The position numbers and the translations under genes were made by a program. From Planctomycetota bacterium (GTDB lineage: Bacteria > Planctomycetota > UBA1135 > GCA-002748355), in the NCBI GenBank assembly GCA_020638795.1, contig JACKHW010000008.1, positions 143,382-207,381 on the forward strand: a DNA stretch of 64,000 nt, written 5' to 3'. Under the pieces are notes generated by a model, which saw only the letters and a program-made list of their open reading frames with translations, was not told where the DNA came from and did no database searches. Below, piece by piece: positions 27,684-37,241 of the stretch; position 1 is the stretch's first letter; each line of letters opens with the position of its first letter.

Positions 27684-28472
27684 TCAGCGGACCGTCGTGC
27701 TCGCGATCTCGAAGTCTGCACAGCGTTCGAGGGCTCGCGTGAAGGTGAGGACGCGCACCTTCCCGAGATGGTTCTCGATGGGCGGCAAGGTCATGGACGC
27801 GGGATTCGGGCCCACGAGGACGGACACGACGACGTCGTCGACGAGTACCGCCGCTGCCAAGAAGTCCGGTGCGCCGTGGCGCCCCAGCTTGGCGAGCATT
27901 CCTCCTCGCGAAGCGACATCACCGGCCGTCAGAATTGTCGAGCCTCGATAGCCGGGACTCAGTTCGACGTAGTGGGTGCGTGTCGAACCGCCCGCGAATG
28001 CAACGCAAACAGGCCTGTCTTTCGTGAGCCGATGCACGCCATCCCGATCGATCGAGATGACGTGGCGATCGGGTGGATCGTTGGGGTTGTCGCAGTCGGA
28101 CGATTCGACGACGATCGCTGCTGATTCCACTTCGCCTTGCACGGCCATTGTCAACCGCTGTCGCGAGAAGCCGACGAACTGTCCAGGCTTGTCGTAGATA
28201 CATCGCTTCTCGCTCGCGTCGATTTTTCCGTCACCGTTCGCGTCGGCCTGGATGCAGATCGAAACGTCGCAGGGCCGCTTGCCGCCACGCGGACGAACGG
28301 AGATGTTCGTCAGGTCGATCGAAGTTCCGAGCTTGTCGCTGCGCAGCGTCACGCTCGAACACTTGACATCGACGACTTTCCCGTTGCTCGTGAATCGATC
28401 GTGATGCGCGACGCAAGAACCCAGTGTCGCGAGAGCAAGACCGAGCGTAATGGTCATGGATTGGTGAGCCAT
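27684..28472 (-). CDS. Lipoprotein with an EF-hand-like calcium loop
   Basis: This 262-residue protein has a lipoprotein signal (LATLGSC, lipid Cys20) and a canonical EF-hand loop DANGDGKIDASE (residues 77-88), so calcium binding is likely. No other domain was recognised; the remainder looks beta-rich with a few cysteines (Cys38, 68, 73 and others). It would be anchored in the periplasm or at the surface. The AGGAGG site overlapping 28477-28483 decides the ATG at 28472 over an in-frame upstream start at 28532. It is 90 nt downstream of the TamA-like gene on the same strand. Confidence 0.75.
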   Translation of the reverse strand: MAHQSMTITLGLALATLGSCVAHHDRFTSNGKVVDVKCSSVTLRSDKLGTSIDLTNISVRPRGGKRPCDVSICIQADANGDGKIDASEKRCIYDKPGQFVGFSRQRLTMAVQGEVESAAIVVESSDCDNPNDPPDRHVISIDRDGVHRLTKDRPVCVAFAGGSTRTHYVELSPGYRGSTILTAGDVASRGGMLAKLGRHGAPDFLAAAVLVDDVVVSVLVGPNPASMTLPPIENHLGKVRVLTFTRALERCADFEIASTTVR

Positions 28473-28476
28473 GGTT

Positions 28477-28483
28477 CCTCCTT
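28477..28483 (-). promoter_or_regulatory. Strong ribosome binding site for the EF-hand lipoprotein
   Basis: On the minus strand AGGAGG precedes the ATG at 28472 by 4 nt and selects this start over the upstream in-frame one. Confidence 0.6.
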
Positions 28484-28562
28484 CCTCGAATCGAATGTCG
28501 TGCGCCGTCGTGACGCACCACGACCAATGCAACGAGGAAGGCGAAAACGCGCAGTCGTCGCT

Positions 28563-30704
28563 TCAGTCCAGCACGCCGATTCTCAGGTGCATGACCCACT
28601 TCTCCTCGCCGGAGCGGCGATCCGGGTTGATCGCGAAATCGAATCGGATCGGAATCTGGACGGGAATCGAGTACTGCAAGCCGAGTCCGATCGCGTAGCG
28701 CATGTCGTCGAGACCGAAATCTTCGACGCGCCGACCGACGTTGCCGGCATCGGCGAAGAGCACGAAGTCGAGCGGGTCCTCGATGACGAAGCGGCTCTCG
28801 AGATTGAACACGTTGCGGAATTCGCCGCCGAGCGATTCGCCATTCGCATCCTTCGGTCCGACTCGATCCTCGCGGAACGAACGAACCGTGTTCTCACCGC
28901 CAACGAACATGCGATGTTGGATCGGAATCCTGGCAGAAGATCGTGTCGTCCACACGAGACCGCTGCGCACGCGTGCGGACAACGCGACGCGATCCGACAC
29001 GCGAAGCCACTTCGCGCCGTCGATGCCGAGATGCAGGAGGTCGACATCGCCGCCAAGGGATTCATCGCTCCAATCGAGAGTCAGCTTGGCTGCGTGACCA
29101 TCGAACGTGCGGATCGGATGATCCCGGTCCTGCGAAAGGAGTTGCGCGAACAGCACACTCCGTTCGTGATCGACGACGTCGAGCGTCGGCATGCTCGTAT
29201 CGGACCATGACCCACCATGGTCCTCGAACCGATAGCCGAGCCGCATGTGGGTCGTGTCGGTCCACTCGTGGCGCAATGCCGCTTCGACCGCGAGCTGTTT
29301 GTCCGAATAGGACGGCTGTCGTCGGTGCATGCCGGCCATGCCGATCGTCGCATCCGTGCCTGGCAGGACGTCCGCACGGCCGAGGGATGCCGACATCATG
29401 TGGCCTTTGGCATTGAGTTCGGCAGCAGCCTTCAAGTCGAGGCCGGTACTCAGCACGTCCTCGATACCGAACCGAAGACCCGCGCGCACGCGCACGTAGC
29501 TGCCGTAGCCGACTTCGAGATCGACGGGTGGGCGCTTGTTCTCGATCACTTCGAGAACGATGCGCAGCCGACCGTCTGGGAGCGTCTCGTGCTTCGCCTG
29601 CACCTTGGCGAAGTCCCCGGTCGCGTAGATCCTACGAATCGCTCGATCCTCGAGACTGCCTCGGAAACGATCGCCGGGTTCGAGCTCGAGCGTCGCACGA
29701 ATGTTGTCCTGCCGGATCACGTCGTTACCGACCACGACGACTTCACCCACCGCCTGGATCGGGCCCGGTTCTCCACGGATCAAGACGTCGACGCCTTTCT
29801 CCTCGGCAACTGCGCCGATCAAAGGACGAATGTCCGGATCGGGATGACCGGCTTCTCGCAGCCCGCGCACGATCTCGCGACAGTACGCTTCGATTTCGGC
29901 TGCAGAGAAGGGCTTTCCGTCGAAGCCCTTCGGCACTCCGCCGGGAATCGTCGCCAACCGATCCGCGAGCGCACGATCGATGCGCATGCGCAACACGGTG
30001 TAGAGGGGTCCCTCGCGAATCTCGAAACGGACACGCGCCTTGTGATCGCGAGTGAACTCGATCCTCGGTTTGGCGACGTTCGCCTCGAGGTAGCCCGCAC
30101 CTTGATAGCGCGCGGTGATCTCGTCACGTAACGAGTCGACGTCGGCACGCACGAACGGGATGCCTTCGATGCTCGTGGTCCCGCGAGTCGAACCGAACTG
30201 TCGCCCGAGTAGCTCTGCGGACGTGAGGCTGTGGTTGCCATCGAACTCGATGGACTCGATCGTCACGAACGGCCCTTCCCTCACGAGGAAGCGCAGGATC
30301 GACGTTTCCTCGTCGATGGTCTCGAGCGCGGGCGGAGTCTCGAGCTTTGCCGAGACGACAGCATCTGGATACCCCGATTCGACGATGATCGTCTGCACTG
30401 CCCGGCGTGCGACATCGACGACTTCGTCGACACGTTCGTGCTCGTTCGCATCGCCGACGAGTTGCGACAATCGAATGAGCTCGGGACGCAGCGGCTTCGC
30501 GAACACGCGCGCATCGAAGCTCTTCAATCCCTCGAAGACGGCTCTGACAGGACGCGCGTTCGGGCCGTCGCCGACGACCTCGATCTTCGTGCTCTGGCAC
30601 GAAGCGAGCATCGCGATACCGATCCCCGCGACGATCTCCTTGCGCCCAACGTGCTGCGATCGCGCTGTCGTCCTCACGTGCCCTCTCATCGTCGGAGCGA
30701 TCAT
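28563..30704 (-). CDS. TamA/BamA-family outer-membrane protein (POTRA plus barrel)
   Basis: This 713-residue Omp85-family protein would act in the outer membrane in protein or polymer insertion. Residues ~110-385 hold POTRA units (for example IESIEFDGNHSLTSAELL and VGNDVIRQDNIRATLEL). Residues ~390-713 form the barrel, with the late family segment RMFVGGENTVRSFREDRVGP and a C-terminal hydrophobic strand. An early LASC could be a lipobox. The ATG at 30704 overlaps the stop of the upstream TamB-like gene as ATGA, so this start was preferred over ATG 30689. Pairing with the TamB-like gene favours TamA over BamA. Confidence 0.82.
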   Translation of the reverse strand: MIAPTMRGHVRTTARSQHVGRKEIVAGIGIAMLASCQSTKIEVVGDGPNARPVRAVFEGLKSFDARVFAKPLRPELIRLSQLVGDANEHERVDEVVDVARRAVQTIIVESGYPDAVVSAKLETPPALETIDEETSILRFLVREGPFVTIESIEFDGNHSLTSAELLGRQFGSTRGTTSIEGIPFVRADVDSLRDEITARYQGAGYLEANVAKPRIEFTRDHKARVRFEIREGPLYTVLRMRIDRALADRLATIPGGVPKGFDGKPFSAAEIEAYCREIVRGLREAGHPDPDIRPLIGAVAEEKGVDVLIRGEPGPIQAVGEVVVVGNDVIRQDNIRATLELEPGDRFRGSLEDRAIRRIYATGDFAKVQAKHETLPDGRLRIVLEVIENKRPPVDLEVGYGSYVRVRAGLRFGIEDVLSTGLDLKAAAELNAKGHMMSASLGRADVLPGTDATIGMAGMHRRQPSYSDKQLAVEAALRHEWTDTTHMRLGYRFEDHGGSWSDTSMPTLDVVDHERSVLFAQLLSQDRDHPIRTFDGHAAKLTLDWSDESLGGDVDLLHLGIDGAKWLRVSDRVALSARVRSGLVWTTRSSARIPIQHRMFVGGENTVRSFREDRVGPKDANGESLGGEFRNVFNLESRFVIEDPLDFVLFADAGNVGRRVEDFGLDDMRYAIGLGLQYSIPVQIPIRFDFAINPDRRSGEEKWVMHLRIGVLD

Positions 30705-32452
30705 CGGGGAGCGGACCACGGTGTCGCAAGCCACGCGTTCCCGATCTCGATGAGCGACGAGTCGACGGCGAAGGGGCGAGGTCCGGGGCGGGCTCGACCT
30801 GCTTCGATTAGGACGTGTCCGGAGCTTCGTCGAAGAAGCACGATGTTGAGCCCGCGCAGATCCGTGTTCGGGGTCGCACGAGCGAACGGTTCTCCCCAGT
30901 TGATGCCAGGCACGATCGCAATCGGGCTCGCACCGAACCCGATCCAAGCGATATCGGGTCCCGAGTACTCGAGATGCGTCACGTTGAGTGCGTTCGCCGT
31001 GCCATTGCACCGAAAGTGAGTGCTGCCGAACGCACCGCTGAGTCGTCCGTCGAGTCGTACCTGTGGGTTCCGTTTGTCGCCGCGAAGTTTGAGTTCGCCG
31101 CGAAGTGCCCGTGGCTTTCCGCAAATCATGTCGAGTCCGAGCAAAGTCGCCAAACTGCCGGTACATGGGAGGTCGCACGTGACGCGGATGTCGGGTCTGC
31201 CGTACCGATGAAGGGGGTAGCGTCCGCGGACGACGAGCAATTCTCGATCGGCAGCGCGAAGGACGGTGTCCGCGAAGATCAACGCGCCGAGGCCGTCGAT
31301 CTCGGCAGTGGATACGAAACTCGTCGCGCGTCCGAGTTCGGCAGGCAGCTCGAAGGGACCGAGATCGATCTGCGCCTGACCGGCAAGATACTCTTCCTCG
31401 TCGCTGCTGGAGATCGGGAGCTTGATGCTCCCGGACGTCGTGATCGGAGTTTGCCCGACGCTCGAGCGTGATCGCCCGCTCTCGATGTCGAGCGACCTCT
31501 CGATCGCCGCAGAGACGAGGTCGTCGGCCACCGTTCCGGACAGCGCCCAATGCACGCGGAACACGTCGCGAGCCGTTCCGCGCGGAAAGTCGAGTCTTCC
31601 GCTTCCGTGGAGTCCACCGCCGTTGTTGCTGGACATCGCAGCGTCGAGAACGGAAGCGCATGGTCCCGTTCGAACGTCTTCGATCAGGAGTTCGGAGTTG
31701 TGGAGACGCAGCCGGGCTTGTCCGTCGGACACGGATCCGAATGCCGTGCGAAGCGGGCCGAACGTGAGCAGTGCGTCGCACGATGCGTCTTCGAGGCTGC
31801 TGCGAATCGTGGCTGTATCACAGCGAACCGCGACGTCCTTGCAGCCCCAGCCACGACTGTGAATCTCGTCGATCTTGACGCTGGCACCACGGGCACCGAC
31901 CGAGATTCGGATTCCCGCGAGTTCGTAGTCTTCGAACTCCAAGCGAGCGATCGTCGCTTCGAGCCCTCCCGGAAGGGCTGCATGAAGGTCATCGAGAGTC
32001 TTCGCGTTCGTTCCGATCTCGCCGGCGGCCGACGAGTCGGCAGTCGATGTCGCTGCCGATGTCGCGGGAACGCTGCGGAGTTTCGCTTCTCGGATGTCCC
32101 ATGCGATGCCCGTCACGAGGTGATTGCTCGTCGTCGATCCGATGGCAAGTGGATCCAGGCAGACGCGCAGTGTCGACGCGGCACAGTCGAGAGCGAATCC
32201 ACGGAGGCGACGTCCGCCGGAGATCTTGACGTCCCGCAGTGTCACCTCGCCGAAGGGATCCCCGTCGATTCCGTCCATCTCGACGGTGGCGTCGAGCATG
32301 GTGGCGAGTTGGGACGCGATCTCGCGAGCAAGAGCGGGGTTGAGCAAGGACTTGCGAAATCCCCATACGAGCGCGAAGACCACCACACCGCCGAGGCCGA
32401 CGAAAACGATCAATCGCTTGACGAAGCGCTGGAGCGAGAGCCGTCGCGTCAT
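30701..32452 (-). CDS. Short TamB/AsmA-like periplasmic protein
   Basis: This 583-residue protein has a single N-terminal membrane anchor (LIVFVGLGGVVVFALVWGF, ~13-31). A stretch typical of AsmA/TamB N-termini follows (LAREIASQLATMLDATVEMDGI, then VTLRDVKI). The rest is beta-rich, consistent with a bridging beta-taco fold. TamB proteins usually exceed 1000 residues and end with a DUF490 domain that docks on TamA. Here that C-terminal part is not recognisable, so it is either a truncated or a miniature version. It overlaps both neighbours by 4 nt, in order CCA/poly(A) polymerase, this gene, TamA-like. Confidence 0.6.
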   Translation of the reverse strand: MTRRLSLQRFVKRLIVFVGLGGVVVFALVWGFRKSLLNPALAREIASQLATMLDATVEMDGIDGDPFGEVTLRDVKISGGRRLRGFALDCAASTLRVCLDPLAIGSTTSNHLVTGIAWDIREAKLRSVPATSAATSTADSSAAGEIGTNAKTLDDLHAALPGGLEATIARLEFEDYELAGIRISVGARGASVKIDEIHSRGWGCKDVAVRCDTATIRSSLEDASCDALLTFGPLRTAFGSVSDGQARLRLHNSELLIEDVRTGPCASVLDAAMSSNNGGGLHGSGRLDFPRGTARDVFRVHWALSGTVADDLVSAAIERSLDIESGRSRSSVGQTPITTSGSIKLPISSSDEEEYLAGQAQIDLGPFELPAELGRATSFVSTAEIDGLGALIFADTVLRAADRELLVVRGRYPLHRYGRPDIRVTCDLPCTGSLATLLGLDMICGKPRALRGELKLRGDKRNPQVRLDGRLSGAFGSTHFRCNGTANALNVTHLEYSGPDIAWIGFGASPIAIVPGINWGEPFARATPNTDLRGLNIVLLRRSSGHVLIEAGRARPGPRPFAVDSSLIEIGNAWLATPWSAPR

Positions 32453-33831
32453 GTCGCGTCGTTACGCTGATCGGCGTCGTGAATTGCGCGGCAGCGGAGT
32501 TCGTGGAGAGCGGCACGGATCTTCTGCGGTTCGTCGGCGAACCGCTGGGCGACGTCGTCGCCCCGAACTTCGCGCAGGATGCCGTCGAGGCGCTCGAGCG
32601 AACGCAGGATTCGACGCTCGAGCTGCCAGCCGATGTCTGCGTGGCTCGTGCGCCGCCGCAGCCCGATCGACTCGGGAGCGAGTCTGCCGTCGTGGTCCGC
32701 GCGGACCGCAGCGGCAAGCAGGGGCAAGTCGTCCCGTATCGGGGAGAACTCACGCTCCCAGAGGTCGACGAGTGTCCCGACGCGTAGCTCCTCGAGCCGC
32801 AGGAGCAGGACGTGGGTTCGAGCGACGACGTGGCAGAACCTGCGGGCGCGCCTGTCGCCGAGACCCGGGAAGCGATCGAACAGCGAGTCGATGAGTGGCG
32901 TGCCGGCCATGTCGTGACCGGGATGGGAGGGCAACTCACCCGGTCGAGTCCGTCCCTTCCCGAGATCGTGACACAGCACGCCGAGTAGCAGGCGGAGTCG
33001 CGCGGCATCGTCGAGGCGATCGCGTTCGGCGAGCATTGCGGCGGCGCGGAGCGTCAGCACGGTGTGCAGGCCTTGCGACATCTCGGGGTGCCAGCGGATC
33101 CGGCCGGCGGCGCGACCGTCGAAGAGCGGGTGGACCTCCGGGATCAGATGCTCGAGCAGCCCTTCTTCGCTGGCGAGTGCGAAGAACAGCCCGGGACTGT
33201 GCCCTGCCAGAACGCGCCGGAGTTCTTCGGCGACGGCTTCCGGCGTCACGCTGTCTCGCACGTTCGTTGCGTGCGTTCGAATCGCTCTTCTCGTCCGCTC
33301 GTCGAGCGCGAAGCCGAGTTCGGCGCCGCGACGCAGGTAGCGCAGTGCGCGAATGGCGTGTTCTGCCAGGCGCTCCCCAGCGTCACCGCACGCGCGGATG
33401 ATCCCGCGCTTCCAGTCCTCGAGACCGCCGAGGGGATCGTGGATCGTGTCGTCGTGGATGCGCCACAGAACGGCCCCGATCGTCATGTCGCGGCGCAGCG
33501 CGTCTTGGGTGATGCGCTCGTCAGGTTCCGACCCACCCCCCCGGAACGACGTGATCTCGAAGCGCTGGATCGGAGTCCGGACGCCGATCGTGCCGCGATC
33601 GAGAGCCCCTTTCGTCTGCGTGACCTCGAAACCGGCGTTTTCGAGAACGCGCAGCGCCTCCGGGACGGGCAGGCGCCATGCAAGGTCGATGTCGTGCGTG
33701 TCCGGCCGGTCCGCGAGTCCGCTGCGCTCACAAGCCTCGGCCAGTGCCAGGGATCCGACGATGCAGACCTCGAGCGCCGGATCCGCGGCGAAGGGCAGGC
33801 AGCGGAGCACGAGATCACGGGCCGACGACAT
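32449..33831 (-). CDS. tRNA nucleotidyltransferase / poly(A) polymerase family protein with HD domain
   Basis: This 460-residue class II nucleotidyltransferase has the metal-binding DIDLAW strand (after VCIVGSLALAE) and downstream RRDMTIGAV and DPLGGLEDWKRGIIRA blocks. An RNA-binding region and an HD domain follow (LCHDLGKG, His288-Asp289). The G-GxxRD motif of CCA-adding enzymes is altered (VGSLALAEA), so the exact activity (CCA addition, A addition or poly(A)) is not decidable. The ATG at 33831 was selected over a TTG at 33870. It heads the TamB-like/TamA-like cluster and is coupled to it by ATGA. Confidence 0.8.
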   Translation of the reverse strand: MSSARDLVLRCLPFAADPALEVCIVGSLALAEACERSGLADRPDTHDIDLAWRLPVPEALRVLENAGFEVTQTKGALDRGTIGVRTPIQRFEITSFRGGGSEPDERITQDALRRDMTIGAVLWRIHDDTIHDPLGGLEDWKRGIIRACGDAGERLAEHAIRALRYLRRGAELGFALDERTRRAIRTHATNVRDSVTPEAVAEELRRVLAGHSPGLFFALASEEGLLEHLIPEVHPLFDGRAAGRIRWHPEMSQGLHTVLTLRAAAMLAERDRLDDAARLRLLLGVLCHDLGKGRTRPGELPSHPGHDMAGTPLIDSLFDRFPGLGDRRARRFCHVVARTHVLLLRLEELRVGTLVDLWEREFSPIRDDLPLLAAAVRADHDGRLAPESIGLRRRTSHADIGWQLERRILRSLERLDGILREVRGDDVAQRFADEPQKIRAALHELRCRAIHDADQRNDAT

Positions 33832-34196
33832 GGCCCCATGGTCGGCAGGGGGGTCGGCAGGGATTCTCAAAAGAACATTTTTTTTCTGAGACCGTCAGGC
33901 CCGAGGTCGCCGCTGACGTTCTACACAGTGGCATGAGCCACGGCCATCGTCTCTGACCCGATCCCGGTACGGGCCTCTCGTCCTCGCGGGCGGGCGGCCC
34001 GTCCTCTTGTCCGGTCTCTTCTGGATCGACTCCGGACCTTCTCTGGATATTCAGTTCTTCGGATATCCAAAGATGCGGCCGTTTTGCAGCCAGGCTCGAG
34101 GTGCGATTGCACGAATCGCTCGTTCCATGCGCCGATCGTGCCGATAGGGGAGAGATAGCGAGATTCCGCCGCCGGCTCGCGGAGACTGGAGACGCC
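33832..34196 (+). other. Divergent intergenic region, no gene seen
   Basis: This 365-bp spacer separates the polymerase gene (minus) from a secreted-protein gene (plus). It contains an eight-T run near 33880 and a dyad TGGATAT/ATATCCA (34044-34050 and 34063-34069, 12-nt loop). No convincing small gene or RNA was seen. The dyad could be an operator or the stem of a transcript; divergent promoters are expected here. Confidence 0.4.
34044..34069. repeat. Inverted repeat TGGATAT / ATATCCA
   Basis: A perfect 7-bp dyad with a 12-nt spacer lies in the divergent region. It has no T-run, so it does not look like an intrinsic terminator. An operator is possible. Confidence 0.35.
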
Positions 34197-35273
34197 ATGC
34201 ACACTGCACGAATCGCCATCGCCAGCATCTTCCTGACCGCCTTTCTGGCGACCCCGTTGACCGCTGCCCAGGACAAGCAGCCGCCTGCAGGGCCTGACCG
34301 ATCGGGCGGGTCACCCGCGCCAGAAACGCCGAGTTCCGGGAACGGCAAGAGCGAGAACACCGAAACGACGGAGCGCGGAACCGAAACCGAGGGCAAAGAA
34401 GCCTCCGAAGACGAAGGAGACTCGACCGACCCGAAGACCCTGCAGCGTCGCGAAGCGATCAGGCAGCGCATTCAGCGCGAACGCGCTCGTCGGCTCGCGA
34501 CAACCGTGGTCCGGACTCACGTTTCGGTTCGCGTTCGCTTGCGCAATGGAGAGCGACTCCAGGGAATCGTCAAGGACGGCAACTTCGTCGAACGCCCCTC
34601 AGGTGGTCTCGAGTTCGTGCGTGCCGAGATGACGCAGAAGGACGCTGGCTTGCGGCTGTGGTACTACAACCGCACGGACGGCTACATCTTCCTGCCGTAC
34701 ACGATGATCGAGACGTACAAGGTGCTGAAGCGCCTGACGGACAGCGAGATCAAGGTCATTCACGACGAGATCAGAGAAGCCGAGCGCCTCGCGCGTGCCG
34801 CTGGCGATGAACGCAACAAGCAACTCGCGGGCAAGGCCGACGCGATGAAGCAAGGCGAGAACGCGGCTGAGAAAGTCGGGGAACTGGCTGCGGAGATCGC
34901 TGCCAAGAAGAAGAAGGCCGAGGAAGACGCGGCGAAGCTCGCCCTCATCGAAGAGTTTCCGCCCGACGAAGGTTGGGGTGAGGAACGCATCAATCAGATC
35001 AACATTCGCCGGCTGACCGTGAGGGTCTTCCCCAACGCGAAAGAACGCCGCTTCATCGAAGTCTTCGACGAGTGGAAGAAGGGACGCGATCTCTGGCTCG
35101 CGAAGAAGTCCAAGGACCTCGGTGAGAAGCACGACTCCGCTCAGAAGGGTGGCGGCACGGGCACGGGCACCGATGCTGGCAAGTCGCCGAGCGGATCGAC
35201 GACCGATCCAGGCAAGACCGAAGGCGCCGACCCCGCGACCGAGAAGTTCGAGAGCGGTCCCTCGAAGCGCTGA
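34197..35273 (+). CDS. Secreted coiled-coil protein of unknown function
   Basis: This 358-residue protein has a signal peptide (residues 1 to ~24, cleaved near LTAAQD) and a polar Glu/Gly/Ser-rich linker. A small beta domain follows (VSVRVRLRNGERLQGIVKD to LEFVRAEM), which reads like an SH3 or LSm-like fold. A long Lys/Glu/Ala helical segment (~190-250, AEEDAAKLALIEEF) is probably coiled coil, and the tail is Gly/Thr-rich. It was not recognised beyond this. The ATG at 34197 was chosen because the signal peptide begins there. Confidence 0.65.
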   Translation: MHTARIAIASIFLTAFLATPLTAAQDKQPPAGPDRSGGSPAPETPSSGNGKSENTETTERGTETEGKEASEDEGDSTDPKTLQRREAIRQRIQRERARRLATTVVRTHVSVRVRLRNGERLQGIVKDGNFVERPSGGLEFVRAEMTQKDAGLRLWYYNRTDGYIFLPYTMIETYKVLKRLTDSEIKVIHDEIREAERLARAAGDERNKQLAGKADAMKQGENAAEKVGELAAEIAAKKKKAEEDAAKLALIEEFPPDEGWGEERINQINIRRLTVRVFPNAKERRFIEVFDEWKKGRDLWLAKKSKDLGEKHDSAQKGGGTGTGTDAGKSPSGSTTDPGKTEGADPATEKFESGPSKR

Positions 35274-35351
35274 GTTTCTCGGCGCTGACTACAGCGCCAT
35301 CCGAAAAGGCGAAGACGCGATCGCTTCCTGCCGCCAGAATCGCTGGCAGCA

Positions 35352-36638
35352 ATGGTTGCTGCAGGTTTCTCGATCCTCGTCGTCCAAACCGCGATCGTGC
35401 GGCAGGATTTTGCCGACACGACGGGGCCCGGGTTGCTCGTCGCGCTCGTTCTCGCGATCGTCGCCGCGATCCTGCTCTACGCGACCAAACGGCAGGAACT
35501 CGCCAACTTCGTCGCCGCGCGAGCGCCACGCCTTCCGATCCGTGCGCTGTCCGAACACGACGACGCCTGGATCGCTGGCACGGTCGTGCACGATGAACCG
35601 CTTTCATGCCCTTGGTTCGGGACGCCGTGTGTCTACTACACGTATCGAATCGAGCATCTCGTGACGCGCGTCGTGCGTGATTCGAAAGGGCGCACGCGAA
35701 CCGTCACGAGCTGGGAGACGGAGTATTCGGAACGAGATTCGTGCGACTTCGAGATTCGGGACGACACGGGAACCATCGCGATCACCGCACACGAGGCGAC
35801 CTTCGAGCGCTTGCCTGGTACGGGCTATGACTACGCAGGCTTCTCGCGACGGCACGTGGCGACGATGCTTCCGGTCGGCATCGAGGTCCACTCTCTCGGC
35901 GTCAAGGTGGAAGGTGACCGATTTGCTCCACTCGATCGCGTTCCGTTGATCATCACGACGGTGACGTCCGACGACTACGTTCGTGGTGGCGACCGGTCCG
36001 AGGCTGTCATGCGATGGTTCGGTTCGTTCGTTGGCTTGGCTGCGCTCGTCATCGCTGCTTCGATGATCGGTGTGCCGACTTGGCAGCACGCGAACTGGTA
36101 CCGAGGAATACCGATCGGCATCGTCGCGTGGTTGCCGTTGTGGCTTTGGTCGAGCTACAACCGATTCGTCAGGCAGCGTGAGACGACAGAGGCCGCGTGG
36201 CGACAGATCGACGTCGATCTCGACGTGAGGTATCAAGTCGTCCCCAAGGTCGCCGAAGTCGCGCGCGCGTATGCGGAGCACGAGCAGGAGCTGTTCGAAG
36301 CGCTCGCACGTCTTCGCAATGAGTCTTCTCGATCCCGCGAGGAGACCATTCGCAACGAACGTGTCCGCAGTCGTACGGTACGGCGACTGCTGGCGTTGGC
36401 AGAGAGCTATCCGAAACTGCGTGCCAATGAACTGTTCGCCAGGTTGCACGAGAAGCTGTGGGCACTCGAAGAAAAGATCGCTGCCAGCAGGTCGTTCTAC
36501 GATCGAACCGCGCTCGAATGGAATCGCCTGGTCGAAGGTTTTCCGAGCATGTTCGTCGCGAAGCTCTTCGGTTTCGAACGTCGCGAGTATTTCGGTGCGA
36601 TGGAACGTGAGAGGGACGCGACGAAAGTCGTTCTGTGA
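35352..36638 (+). CDS. GIDE-domain / LemA fusion membrane protein
   Basis: This 428-residue membrane protein has two recognisable parts. After an N-terminal hydrophobic helix, residues ~72-200 resemble the GIDE (BAM) domain known from the mitochondrial ligase MUL1 and many bacterial proteins (GTVVHDEPLSCPWFG, then CVYYTYRIEH and SCDFEIRDDTG). Two more helices (~216-263) lead into a LemA domain (SSYNRFVRQRETTEAAW, then VVPKVAEVARAYAEHEQEL, then LLALAESYPKLRANELF). The function of neither part is settled in bacteria. No RING domain is present, so ligase activity is not implied. Confidence 0.8.
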   Translation: MVAAGFSILVVQTAIVRQDFADTTGPGLLVALVLAIVAAILLYATKRQELANFVAARAPRLPIRALSEHDDAWIAGTVVHDEPLSCPWFGTPCVYYTYRIEHLVTRVVRDSKGRTRTVTSWETEYSERDSCDFEIRDDTGTIAITAHEATFERLPGTGYDYAGFSRRHVATMLPVGIEVHSLGVKVEGDRFAPLDRVPLIITTVTSDDYVRGGDRSEAVMRWFGSFVGLAALVIAASMIGVPTWQHANWYRGIPIGIVAWLPLWLWSSYNRFVRQRETTEAAWRQIDVDLDVRYQVVPKVAEVARAYAEHEQELFEALARLRNESSRSREETIRNERVRSRTVRRLLALAESYPKLRANELFARLHEKLWALEEKIAASRSFYDRTALEWNRLVEGFPSMFVAKLFGFERREYFGAMERERDATKVVL

Positions 36639-36810
36639 TCGAGAGCCATAGGTGCGTCACCCTGCCGGGAGGTTCTTCCCCAATGGCAAAACCGCACACC
36701 TTTGAATCCCGGAGTTCGTGAGGTTCTAATCGCGTCCCCCGACGGCTGCACCGTGCAGACGATCGATCGTTTGACACTACACTACGACTCGCACGCGAGG
36801 TCTCCTCTCC

Positions 36811-37218
36811 ATGCACAGAGCACGCCTGTTCTTCGCTTCGTCACTTCTGCTCACACTCGGTTCGTGCAATGCGATCATGAGCAACATGGACACCTTCAAG
36901 AGTCTCGCAGGACAAGTCGCGAGCTCGGTGACGGGCCTTGGCGATATCGCGAGCAAGGTCGGTCTCGGCGGCACGATGCTCGCCGATGCGAAGAGCGCAA
37001 TCGAAAAGGCGACCGGGACTCTCGGCGGTCTCCACGACAAGATGAGTGCGTTGGCAAAGCCCGATCAGGCGATTCGCGATATGCTCCAGCAGAAACTGAG
37101 CGGACCGATCACGACGACGACTGGCAGCCTCGAGGATGCTGCCATGCGTGAGCCGCAAATCGCCTCGACCGCGCAGGGTGCGATCGACATGCTCAGCAAG
37201 TTCAAGTCGTTCTTCTGA
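36811..37218 (+). CDS. Small lipoprotein
   Basis: This 135-residue protein has a lipoprotein signal ending LTLGSC (lipid Cys19). It is followed by an amphipathic, Ala/Ser/Gly/Lys-rich, probably helical region with heptad-like Leu and Met spacing. No domain was recognised. It stands 24 nt before the asparaginase gene. The 172-nt region before it holds no visible gene. Confidence 0.65.
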   Translation: MHRARLFFASSLLLTLGSCNAIMSNMDTFKSLAGQVASSVTGLGDIASKVGLGGTMLADAKSAIEKATGTLGGLHDKMSALAKPDQAIRDMLQQKLSGPITTTTGSLEDAAMREPQIASTAQGAIDMLSKFKSFF

Positions 37219-37241
37219 TCAACACGCTGCTAACGACCGGG

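Noticed and set aside
28563..31781. 1072-residue version of the TamA-like protein
   Set aside because: The extra N-terminus lies antisense in codon phase to the TamB-like gene and is Arg-rich; the coupled ATG at 30704 gives a sensible start.
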